7,131 nt of DNA. Origin: an uncultured bacterium (GTDB lineage: Bacteria > Patescibacteriota > Patescibacteriia > CAIQCM01). A model generated the notes under the pieces. That model was not told where the DNA came from and searched no databases. It was given only the letters and a program-made list of their open reading frames with translations. The stretch lies in NCBI GenBank assembly GCA_903870305.1, contig CAIQCM010000029.1:1-7131 (forward strand), read 5' to 3'. The stretch's first letter is position 1. Each line of letters begins with the position of its first letter. Of this stretch, positions 1-4,915 are shown piece by piece. The position numbers were made by a program, and so were the translations under genes.

Positions 1-443
1 CGCGACCACATGCTTTTTTCCTGCGATAGTTTTTTAAGAACCGTTTTCGCGCGCGGCGCGCGGAGCAGATACTCGCCAACGACCATCGGCGCCGAAAGAT
101 CGACAATGTCCCAGTTATTAATGCGGTGACGATGTTTTAAATATGTTTCAAATATCTTTTTTCGCGTTTGAATGTCCGCCGTTCGCGCCATTTCGACGAG
201 GCACAGCGCGCCGGCCAAGCGAACTTCGTGATATTTTGACGCAAGCAGATCTTTGATCTCGCCAAGGCCGATGTCGAGATGATCTTTGACGATCGTGCGT
301 ATTTGCGGAACGGTGACGCCCAGAAACACATCACCCTCGCCGTACTCCCCGGGGCCGGTCTTAAAAAACCAAGAAAGATTTTTTGCCCTTTGCGCCGATG
401 AGACGGCTTGCAGTTGTCTTATGACTTGTCTGGCGGTATTCAT
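1..443 (-). CDS. AlkD-like DNA alkylation repair protein (5' part, runs off the window)
   Basis: The minus strand from an ATG at 443 is open to the window edge, giving 147 codons of a protein that is usually about 220-240 residues, so the C-terminal third is missing only because the window ends. The translation starts MNTARQVIRQLQAV and carries hallmarks of the AlkD / DNA alkylation repair family: WFFKTGPGEYGEGDVFLGV at about 25-43, VPQIR at 45-49, YHEVRLAGALCLVE at 71-84, and NNWDIVDLSAP at 109-119 followed by VVGEYLL. AlkD enzymes are HEAT-repeat-like DNA glycosylases that excise N3- and N7-alkylpurines. W111 and D115 in the WDIVD motif correspond, as I align them, to the conserved Trp/Asp pair that contacts the lesion in Bacillus AlkD. 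There is no clear Shine-Dalgarno. It is divergent from the EEP gene, with a 91-base AT-rich gap (444-534) in which I see no convincing promoter. Substrate range is not visible from sequence. Confidence 0.85.
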   Translation of the reverse strand, partial: MNTARQVIRQLQAVSSAQRAKNLSWFFKTGPGEYGEGDVFLGVTVPQIRTIVKDHLDIGLGEIKDLLASKYHEVRLAGALCLVEMARTADIQTRKKIFETYLKHRHRINNWDIVDLSAPMVVGEYLLRAPRAKTVLKKLSQEKSMWS

Positions 444-534
444 GTATTCATCTTAACATAAACAGGACGCGGGTACGGGAAAACAGTTTGATTTTTTAAA
501 TAACAACAGATGGAGTAAGATAAAAACAGGATTT

Positions 535-1389
535 ATGCTGAAAATACTAACTTATAACGTCGGACTTTTGCGGGTCAAATTTTTCGGACTTACCTTGGTC
601 GAACCGGCTCCGTACGTCGATGAACGGTACGCATGTTTGGCACCGGCGCTTTTGGCGTCGGGCGCGGACATTATCGCCCTTCAAGAGATCTATGGCCGCG
701 ACCAGCAGGCGCGACTCATACGCGAGCTGGCCGCCGTCTATCCTTATTGCGAATTTTCCCCGACGAGACCCTTTCGCCCGCTCGGCGCGGCGCTCATGCT
801 TTTTTCAAAATTTCCTCTCATGAATGTTGAATATATCCTGTTCAACAACATACCGCTCGATGAGCGGATCTTTGTTGACAAGGGCATGATCGTCGCGACC
901 GTCGACGCAGGCGCGTTTGGACCGTTGCGCATCGCCAATACTCATTGCACTTCCGGCGGCGCGCTCCATCATCCCGAAAGATCTTTCACCAGCCGCGCGC
1001 GGAACCGACAATATCGACAAATATTTGATACGCTGGATCGTGATCGCGGAATGATGCGTTTGGCGGTCGGGGACTTTAACGCCGGACCCAAAGTCCTGCC
1101 TGAAAATTATCGCGAACTGTTGTCGCGCGGATACACGGATGTTTGGGCCGCCTGCCATGGCGAGGCGAGCGCGCCGACATGGGATCCGAAAAACGAGCTA
1201 AACGCGCACGGTCCGCACCGACTAACTTCGGCCCAGCGGATGGACCATATTCTTTTCCACGACAGTGAAAACCGCCCGACCAAAGTAAAAAATGCGCAGA
1301 TCGTTTTGTCCGAGCCGTGCGTGGAGGTGCCGTCCGGAAAAGTGACGATCTCCGACCACTACGCGCTCATGGCCGAGCTGGAAAAATAA
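535..1389 (+). CDS. Endonuclease/exonuclease/phosphatase (EEP, DNase I-like) family protein
   Basis: This 284-residue protein is full length for a single EEP domain. The motifs appear in family order: TYNVG with N8, DIIALQEIYG with metal-ligand E51, NTHCTSGG with H137, LAVGDFNAGP with D180 and N182, RMDHILF with D237-H238, and SDHYALMAEL with the terminal D274-H275 pair. The family cleaves phosphodiester bonds using Mg2+; members include DNase I, exonuclease III, sphingomyelinases and inositol phosphatases. The segment APTWDPKNELN (213-223) before the DH motif resembles the TWDP-N-L stretch common in sphingomyelinase-like members, so the substrate may be a small phosphodiester or lipid rather than DNA; this is inference. 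No signal peptide or membrane helix is seen, so it is probably cytoplasmic. The start at 535 is chosen because the first beta strand begins at residue 2. An AGGA lies only 3 bases upstream, giving a poor Shine-Dalgarno. A strong terminator follows directly. Confidence 0.88.
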   Translation: MLKILTYNVGLLRVKFFGLTLVEPAPYVDERYACLAPALLASGADIIALQEIYGRDQQARLIRELAAVYPYCEFSPTRPFRPLGAALMLFSKFPLMNVEYILFNNIPLDERIFVDKGMIVATVDAGAFGPLRIANTHCTSGGALHHPERSFTSRARNRQYRQIFDTLDRDRGMMRLAVGDFNAGPKVLPENYRELLSRGYTDVWAACHGEASAPTWDPKNELNAHGPHRLTSAQRMDHILFHDSENRPTKVKNAQIVLSEPCVEVPSGKVTISDHYALMAELEK

Positions 1390-1390
1390 C

Positions 1391-1420
1391 AAAAAGAACC
1401 CCCTCGGGGGTTCTTTTTTA
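1391..1420. terminator. Bidirectional Rho-independent terminator
   Basis: Bases 1391-1402 pair perfectly with 1407-1418, with core GAACCCC/GGGGTTC and loop CTCG. The stem is flanked by an A-run on the left and a T-run on the right, so it ends with a U-tract when read in either direction. On the plus strand it sits two bases after the EEP stop codon. On the minus strand it is the natural end point for transcripts from the promoter at 1538-1566. Confidence 0.93.
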
Positions 1421-1532
1421 GCAGTGTTCTTTTGTTCCGTTAAAAGCCGGTAAAATTACTTAATGCTTCCGGTTCAATCGTTTCATCGTGTAAAACGTCT
1501 TTTCGCACTGCTTAAATCAATTGATTCACGAT
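1391..1532 (-). ncRNA. Candidate small RNA transcribed toward the EEP gene
   Basis: A good promoter (1538-1566, minus) predicts a start near 1531, and the bidirectional terminator ends the transcript near 1391, giving about 140 nt with no sizeable ORF. The RNA has several self-complementary parts. Its 5' end CATCGTG (1532-1526) matches CACGATG (1490-1484). GCAGTG (1511-1506) matches CACTGC (1426-1421), just before the terminator. These two pairings cross, so they would form a pseudoknot or two alternative folds. AATCAATTGATT near the 5' end is a perfect palindrome. Two tiny ORFs exist and cannot be excluded: GTG at 1508 with 22 codons, stop 1442-1440, and ATG at 1486 with 8 codons; neither has a Shine-Dalgarno. 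I recognise no known RNA family (not 4.5S, tmRNA or RNase P by eye). Confidence 0.4.
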
Positions 1533-1537
1533 GTATT

Positions 1538-1566
1538 AAAATACCATACTTCGGCTTTTTTGTCAA
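1538..1566 (-). promoter_or_regulatory. Strong sigma-70-type promoter, extended -10, for the candidate small RNA
   Basis: On the minus strand, -35 TTGACA (1566-1561, 6/6 to consensus) is followed by a 17-base spacer ending in TGG and -10 TATTTT (1543-1538, 4/6). The TG one base before the -10 makes it an extended -10 promoter, as for the promoters at 2829 and 4435. The -35 begins only 8 bases beyond the 3' end of tRNA-Arg on the same strand. Confidence 0.7.
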
Positions 1567-1574
1567 GTCGCCTA

Positions 1575-1646
1575 TGCCCCCAGAGAGAATCGAACTCCCG
1601 TAACCAGCTTAGAAGTCTGGCGTTCTATCCGTTGAACTATGGGGGC
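1575..1646 (-). tRNA. tRNA-Arg, anticodon UCU
   Basis: The minus strand folds into a complete 72-nt cloverleaf including the discriminator A73. The acceptor stem GCCCCCA pairs with TGGGGGC (7/7). The D arm is GTTC/GAAC around an 8-base loop containing GG. The anticodon loop is CTTCTAA, giving anticodon TCT, which reads AGA and AGG. The T arm is GGGAG/CTCTC around TTCGATT, with one G-U pair. The variable loop is 4 bases. CCA is not encoded and must be added by a nucleotidyltransferase. One oddity is that the last pair of the anticodon stem is an A31-G39 mismatch (CCAGA against GCTGG). The gene lies 173 bases downstream of the recombinase gene on the same strand and has its own likely promoter at 1670-1698. 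Confidence 0.95.
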
Positions 1647-1669
1647 GCGAGCGGCGCGACAACTGTTTT

Positions 1670-1698
1670 AAACTACGTCGAATTTGGTAAAAAGTCAA
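1670..1698 (-). promoter_or_regulatory. Probable promoter of tRNA-Arg
   Basis: On the minus strand, -35 TTGACT (1698-1693, 5/6) is followed by a 17-base spacer and -10 TAGTTT (1675-1670, 3/6). The predicted start is near 1663, about 17 bases before the mature tRNA 5' end. The -10 is weak and has no TG extension, so this is less certain than the other promoters in the window. Confidence 0.45.
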
Positions 1699-1714
1699 CC
1701 GTTGGGTCTAAACC

Positions 1715-1805
1715 GGCGCCGTTCGATACGCTCCGTCCTCGCTGCGGAACTGGTGAGGAGCACGAGGTAATCCTCGCTTGCGGGCGGAACGTATCGAACG
1801 GCGCC
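1715..1805. repeat. 91-bp palindromic element with 16-bp perfect inverted repeats
   Basis: GGCGCCGTTCGATACG (1715-1730) is the exact reverse complement of 1790-1805. The stem continues inward for 7 more pairs (1732-1738 with 1782-1788, one G-T) after a single mismatch. The interior holds a further perfect hairpin, CGAGG-TAAT-CCTCG (1763-1776), and a TCCG/CGGA pair (1732-1735 with 1745-1748). The element lies between the recombinase stop codon and the tRNA-Arg promoter. No T-run follows it on either strand, so it is not a standard terminator. It resembles dispersed palindromic (REP/MITE-like) repeats with TTCGATACG-type arms, but only one copy is in this window. In RNA it would form a very stable 3' structure on the recombinase message. 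Confidence 0.75.
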
Positions 1806-1819
1806 TCGATAGAATATTC

Positions 1820-2749
1820 TCACCCGTCTTTGATCGATTTCCCGTGAAACTTTTTATGGATCTCCCGCAAGTGTTGATTGGTGACATGGGTGTAAATTTG
1901 CGTGGTCGTGATTGACGAGTGGCCAAGAATTGATTGCACCGAGCGGATGTCGGCGCCGCTGCGCAACAAGTCGGTGGCGTACGAGTGGCGCAGGGTGTGC
2001 GGGGTCACGGCAGTAGCAATGCCGGCGGCGCGCGCATAATGGGCGACCAGTCGCTGGACCGAACGCGGCGTTAGCGCTTCGTCGACCGCGCCATGCGCAA
2101 TGGCGCGGTCATGGCGCGCGAGCAGGTACGGCGAAAGGTCGGCACGTTTTTCAAGGTATCTTTTGAGCGAGTCACGCGCGGGCTCGGAAAGAAAAACCAC
2201 ACGCAATTTCAAGCCCTTACCGCGCACGGTGAATTCGTCGCGTTTCAAATTGATGGCGTCGCGTTTAAGCCCGCACAACTCGGAGACGCGCAAGCCGGTC
2301 GAGAACAACAGCTCAAGAATCGCTTTGTCGCGAAGGGCGATGAGTGGATCATTGCTCGGCGTTCCGAGCGGGGCGGCCAAGAGTCGTTCAAGATCCGATC
2401 CATCGAGAAATTCGACCTGGCGCTCGGGCATTTTTCCCAATTCTACTTTTTCCGCAGCCAGCGACTTGATGTCGCGCTTGGCCAAATATTTTAGAAAGGC
2501 GCGCAAGGCGATGAGATGATAATTCTGCGTGTTCTTTTTAAGCGGTTCGCCTTTTGCGTCGGCGAGACGATTTAAATGTAAACGATACGACCGCACCAGC
2601 TCCCCCGTTATATCATTCGGCGCCGGGTCTTTGGCAAAGGCGGCAAAGCGCTTTAAATAAAAATCGTAGTTCGCCCGCGTGCGCGGCGAACGATTCTTCT
2701 CGATCTCAAGATGGTCGAGGAAATCAACAATAAGCGCCGTTGTTTTCAT
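1820..2749 (-). CDS. Tyrosine recombinase, XerC/XerD type
   Basis: This 309-residue protein has normal Xer length and both expected domains. The N-terminal core-binding (SAM-like) domain spans roughly residues 5-92 (SPRTRANYDFYLKRFAAF at 21-38). The C-terminal catalytic domain has all active-site residues: R154 in STGLRVSELCGL, K178 in VRGKGLKL, H251 and R254 in HTLRHSYATDLL, H277 in LGHSSITTTQIYTHV, and the nucleophile Y286. Xer recombinases resolve chromosome dimers at dif sites, usually with FtsK. The close match to Xer motifs favours a housekeeping role over a phage integrase. I cannot say XerC or XerD, and many reduced genomes have a single Xer protein. The start at 2749 begins the N-terminal helix directly; no Shine-Dalgarno is visible. 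The stop is TGA, followed by the palindrome AGAATATTCT (1811-1820). It is divergent from the hydrolase gene. No dif-like site is seen nearby. Confidence 0.93.
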   Translation of the reverse strand: MKTTALIVDFLDHLEIEKNRSPRTRANYDFYLKRFAAFAKDPAPNDITGELVRSYRLHLNRLADAKGEPLKKNTQNYHLIALRAFLKYLAKRDIKSLAAEKVELGKMPERQVEFLDGSDLERLLAAPLGTPSNDPLIALRDKAILELLFSTGLRVSELCGLKRDAINLKRDEFTVRGKGLKLRVVFLSEPARDSLKRYLEKRADLSPYLLARHDRAIAHGAVDEALTPRSVQRLVAHYARAAGIATAVTPHTLRHSYATDLLRSGADIRSVQSILGHSSITTTQIYTHVTNQHLREIHKKFHGKSIKDG

Positions 2750-2785
2750 ATATCTATGATAGCAGGTTGTACGACGCCCGCCGAG

Positions 2786-2821
2786 GGCTATATTTTAGCC
2801 ATATTTCAGCCCAATTGAGCC
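2786..2821 (+). promoter_or_regulatory. Helically phased GGCT/AGCC boxes upstream of the hydrolase promoter
   Basis: GGCT at 2786 and AGCC at 2797, 2808 and 2818 are spaced 11, 11 and 10 bases apart, and the -35 hexamer starts 11 bases after the last one. The bases between them are AT-rich (ATATTTT, ATATTTC, CAATTG). This is about one helical turn per unit, the arrangement expected for stacked regulator sites or for phased A/T-tract bending. The region also lies upstream of the recombinase gene on the other strand. No regulator is identified. Confidence 0.35.
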
Positions 2822-2828
2822 AAAACCC

Positions 2829-2857
2829 TTGACAAAACGGCTGTTTTGTGGTAGATT
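2829..2857 (+). promoter_or_regulatory. Strong extended -10 promoter of the cell-wall hydrolase gene
   Basis: -35 TTGACA (2829-2834, 6/6), a 17-base spacer ending in TGG, and -10 TAGATT (2852-2857, 4/6). The predicted start is near 2864, giving a leader of about 95 nt. The promoter overlaps the first codons of the longest possible reading frame (ATG at 2848), which shows that the true start must lie further down. Confidence 0.8.
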
Positions 2858-2926
2858 GGTCAGTTCAAAAGCCCGAGAAGGGATTTGGACAAGCGCAATT
2901 CGTGCACTGTTTCATTGACAACATTC

Positions 2927-2953
2927 GCTTTCGCAAGACGCGAAAGCAAGGAG
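2927..2953 (+). promoter_or_regulatory. Leader hairpin abutting the Shine-Dalgarno of the hydrolase gene
   Basis: GCTTTCGC (2927-2934) and GCGAAAGC (2940-2947) form a perfect 8-bp stem with loop AAGAC. The next base begins AAGGAG (2948-2953), a strong Shine-Dalgarno 5 bases before the ATG at 2959. This fixes the start codon. The stem may protect the message 5' region or limit ribosome access; that is inference. Confidence 0.7.
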
Positions 2954-2958
2954 ACACC

Positions 2959-4365
2959 ATGAAGGAAGTATTCATTTTCTTGCTCGCGCTCGCGATCCTC
3001 CATCATTTCTATGGAGCGGTCCAGCACCAGTATGCCGGCCGCGCAACGTTGAACGCGCCGACAACAACAACCGCATCTGAGCAACCGAGTCCGGTCGCTT
3101 TTAATGGCGACACCGCAGCTATCTCAGCGGCTATCTACGCCGTCAAACCGATCGCCACCGGCCAAGTTGTTCGCAAGGGCAAGGTGGTCGGGACGAAGGT
3201 GACGGACGATGACCGAGATCGTGCCAACCAACAGAAGGTCGCGATCGCGGCGCCGCTCATCTACGCCGCTCTTGGCGAATGCCCCGAACCGATCCCGGCA
3301 GGAGCGCTCGCCGGTCTCTGGGGACAAGAAAGCACATACTGCGCCGGACTTCCTGCTGAACGATGTGCCGTTTCCAGCGCCGCCGCCGTTGGTCCCACTC
3401 AACACAAGAGAACCAAAAATGGAGAGTGGGCCTTCGGCAAACCGGGCGAGAATCCGGAAATGCTATATGACGCGTTCAAGATGAGTGTTCGACACCTGTG
3501 CAACGCCCGGCGCGCGGATAACAACGGCACGATCGTGCCGTCAAGCGATATTGCACTCATGCGATATCATGGCGAAAACAGCTACGCCAATCCGTCGGAA
3601 TATGTCAAAGGCATCCGCGCCAAACAAGCACGGCACGAGACAATCTTGGCCGCGGCCAGATCAGGCAACGGTCCGGTGATCGTCTCGAACGCGGGAATGA
3701 CAATGCCGACACTAGCGGCACCGGTGAACCGAAACGGCTTCATGCCGATGATCGGACACCCGGAAAAGACGCTCCGTACCGCGATCGCCGTGGATGGAAC
3801 GCCAACCGCTTATCCTATTGCTATCGGCGAAGGATACCTCGCGTCGCTCATGGGCAGTCACCGGGACGATCCCCGAGGAGGCCACGCGCATGGCGGCAAT
3901 GATATCGCCGCAGACGAGAATGTCTTGATCGTGGCCGCAGCCGATGGCGTTGTTCAATACGCCGCATGGCACCACGACCTCGACAAAAAGGGCAAACCCG
4001 GACCGGGCGAAGCCGCCGGACTCCATGTGCTCATCGAGCATAACATCGGCAGCAAAAAGCTGTATCAGCTGGCTACCAGCTCATATATGCACTGTAAAAA
4101 GGCGCTTGTGTCAGTAGGCCAGCACGTACAGCGCGGCGAGCCCATCGCCCTCGTCGGCAAAACCGCCGTGGAAAAAAGCGGCGCCCACCTTCACTTCCAA
4201 GCGATGAGGTGGGACGAAAACGGCGAGAGAGTGATCGCCGACCTGGACAAGTACTTTGACTCGTCCCGGCACGATCCGCTTAACACCCCGGTCTATGCGG
4301 GCCCAGTGAACGAAGGGTCAAAGGCGGCGGCTCAGAAGTTCGCGACCTTGGCCATGTCGCATTAG
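2959..4365 (+). CDS. Membrane-anchored peptidoglycan hydrolase: lytic-transglycosylase-like plus M23 endopeptidase domains
   Basis: This 468-residue protein has three parts. Residues 4-20 (VFIFLLALAILHHFYGA) are a hydrophobic anchor or signal, followed by a Thr/Ala/Pro-rich linker. Residues about 88-232 look like a lysozyme-like SLT/GH23 domain: WGQESTYC with candidate catalytic E124, SSAAAVGPTQ at 139-148, and RYHGENSYANPSEYVKGI at 202-219, echoing the family AYNAG...YV motif. Residues about 290-435 are an M23/LytM metallopeptidase: HAHGGND with zinc ligands H311 and D315, YMH with H378, and HLHF with H410 and H412. The first domain would cut glycan strands and the second peptide cross-links, so the protein probably remodels the cell wall outside the membrane. 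Similar two-enzyme architectures occur in phage tail lysins such as phi29 gp13 and in conjugation-associated hydrolases. Here the gene stands alone with its own promoter, strong Shine-Dalgarno and terminator, and no phage or secretion genes are adjacent. The transglycosylase call is less certain than the M23 call. Confidence 0.85.
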   Translation: MKEVFIFLLALAILHHFYGAVQHQYAGRATLNAPTTTTASEQPSPVAFNGDTAAISAAIYAVKPIATGQVVRKGKVVGTKVTDDDRDRANQQKVAIAAPLIYAALGECPEPIPAGALAGLWGQESTYCAGLPAERCAVSSAAAVGPTQHKRTKNGEWAFGKPGENPEMLYDAFKMSVRHLCNARRADNNGTIVPSSDIALMRYHGENSYANPSEYVKGIRAKQARHETILAAARSGNGPVIVSNAGMTMPTLAAPVNRNGFMPMIGHPEKTLRTAIAVDGTPTAYPIAIGEGYLASLMGSHRDDPRGGHAHGGNDIAADENVLIVAAADGVVQYAAWHHDLDKKGKPGPGEAAGLHVLIEHNIGSKKLYQLATSSYMHCKKALVSVGQHVQRGEPIALVGKTAVEKSGAHLHFQAMRWDENGERVIADLDKYFDSSRHDPLNTPVYAGPVNEGSKAAAQKFATLAMSH

Positions 4366-4381
4366 TCAGTACTTTCGCTTA

Positions 4382-4414
4382 GCACCCCCGGCAACGGCTG
4401 GGGGTGCGTTTTTT
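4382..4414 (+). terminator. Rho-independent terminator of the hydrolase gene
   Basis: GCACCCCC (4382-4389) pairs with GGGGGTGC (4400-4407), and the stem continues to 4392/4397 around an AACG tetraloop for 11 pairs, including one G-T. Six T residues follow at 4409-4414. It ends the hydrolase transcript 16 bases after its stop codon and insulates it from rpsO. Confidence 0.93.
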
Positions 4415-4434
4415 ATCCAAAAACCTCTCGATAA

Positions 4435-4463
4435 TTGACACTATTTGCGCAATATGGTAGATT
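4435..4463 (+). promoter_or_regulatory. rpsO: Promoter of the rpsO - NYN - pnp cluster
   Basis: -35 TTGACA (4435-4440, 6/6), a 17-base spacer ending in TATGG, and -10 TAGATT (4458-4463, 4/6). The -35, the spacer length, the TGG extension and the -10 are the same as in the hydrolase promoter. The predicted start is near 4470. No other good promoter is seen before the NYN or pnp genes, so this one may serve all three. Confidence 0.8.
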
Positions 4464-4469
4464 TTATCA

Positions 4470-4541
4470 ATAATTATTCAACCTGACGTTCGGCTTGGTT
4501 GGCGCCCCGGCAGGGTCCGACTCGGCCGTTCGCAAAGAAAT
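4470..4541 (+). promoter_or_regulatory. rpsO: Structured rpsO leader, possible S15 autoregulatory element
   Basis: The leader of about 72 nt is GC-rich and can fold. CGGC (4491-4494) pairs with GCCG (4525-4528). Inside it, GG (4501-4502) pairs with CC (4517-4518), and CCC (4506-4508) with GGG (4513-4515) around GGCA. In several phyla S15 represses its own translation by binding unrelated leader structures, so this is a plausible site. The fold was read by eye and does not match a known S15 leader class that I recognise. Confidence 0.35.
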
Positions 4542-4811
4542 ATGATGGACAAGAACGCCAAAGAAAAAGTAATCGAGAAATTTAAGACCCACGCGACCGA
4601 CACCGGCTCGCCGCAGGTGCAAGTCGCCATCCTCTCGGCGGAGATCGGCGAACTTACCCGCCACTTGCAGTCGCATAAAAAGGATTTCTCCTCGCGCCGC
4701 GGACTTCTTAAGAAGGTCTCGGAGCGCCGCCGTTTGCTTAAATATCTTTCGCACGAAGATCCGACCGGATATAAAAAGCTCACCGACACCCTCGAAAAGA
4801 CCAAATTTTAA
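4542..4811 (+). CDS. rpsO: 30S ribosomal protein uS15
   Basis: The 89 residues are the usual S15 length. The protein is recognised by DTGSPQVQVAILSAEI (20-35), LTRHLQSHKKDFSSRRGL (38-55) and ERRRLLKYL (61-69). The residues that contact 16S rRNA helices 20-22 in this family are present, including H41, H45, D48 and the SRRG turn at 51-54. S15 is a primary binding protein that organises the central domain of the small subunit. Two adjacent ATG codons (4542 and 4545) could start it. Neither has a good Shine-Dalgarno: the upstream bases are AAAGAAAT, and initiation may rely on an unstructured A-rich site. It is first in the rpsO - NYN - pnp cluster; rpsO directly before pnp is a widespread bacterial arrangement, here interrupted by one gene. 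Confidence 0.97.
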   Translation: MMDKNAKEKVIEKFKTHATDTGSPQVQVAILSAEIGELTRHLQSHKKDFSSRRGLLKKVSERRRLLKYLSHEDPTGYKKLTDTLEKTKF

Positions 4812-4820
4812 TTTATTCGG

Positions 4821-4915
4821 GAATTAGGAGATAGGAATTAAGAAGCCGATCATACGCTTTCTTTCTTCTTTATCCTAATCCTAATTCCTAATTCTTAATT
4901 CCTAATTCTTTTTTA
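4821..4915 (+). repeat. Repeat-built inverted element with T-run after rpsO (likely partial terminator or processing site)
   Basis: The left arm TAGGAATTAAGAA (4832-4844) is an exact reverse complement of 4892-4904. A second left segment, GAATTAGGA (4821-4829), matches the several TCCTAATTC-type units on the right. The right side (4873-4908) is a tandem run of CCTAAT(T) units broken by one CTTAATT. A T-run follows at 4909-4914. The element fills nearly all of the rpsO-NYN spacer and ends 6 bases before the NYN start codon. It could attenuate transcription after rpsO or be an RNA processing site. Because the arms are built from short units, they can pair in several registers. Confidence 0.7.

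Noticed and set aside
137..334. 65-codon minus-strand frame inside the AlkD-like gene
   Set aside because: It is in a different frame from the AlkD-like protein, which is open from 443 to the window edge and has family motifs throughout.
444..534. Divergent promoters between the AlkD-like and EEP genes
   Set aside because: The region is AT-rich and contains TTGATT (488) and TAAGAT (516), but the 22-base spacing is wrong and no better pair was found on either strand; promoters must exist but cannot be placed.
1521..1847. Plus-strand reading frame of 108 codons
   Set aside because: It runs antisense through the tRNA-Arg gene, both arms of the palindromic element and the end of the recombinase gene; it has no Shine-Dalgarno and no protein-like motifs.
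2093..2519. Plus-strand frames of 133 and 139 codons opposite the recombinase
   Set aside because: The minus strand encodes all catalytic residues of a tyrosine recombinase over the same bases; the opposite frames have no recognisable motifs or initiation signals.
1575..2749. Integrative element signature: tyrosine recombinase next to a tRNA gene
   Set aside because: The recombinase matches housekeeping Xer proteins, no second copy of the tRNA 3' end (att direct repeat) is seen in the window, and the neighbours are not mobile-element genes.
4821..4915. CRISPR-like repeats
   Set aside because: The units are 7-9 bases, contiguous and AT-rich with no spacers between them; the element is an inverted repeat, not an array.
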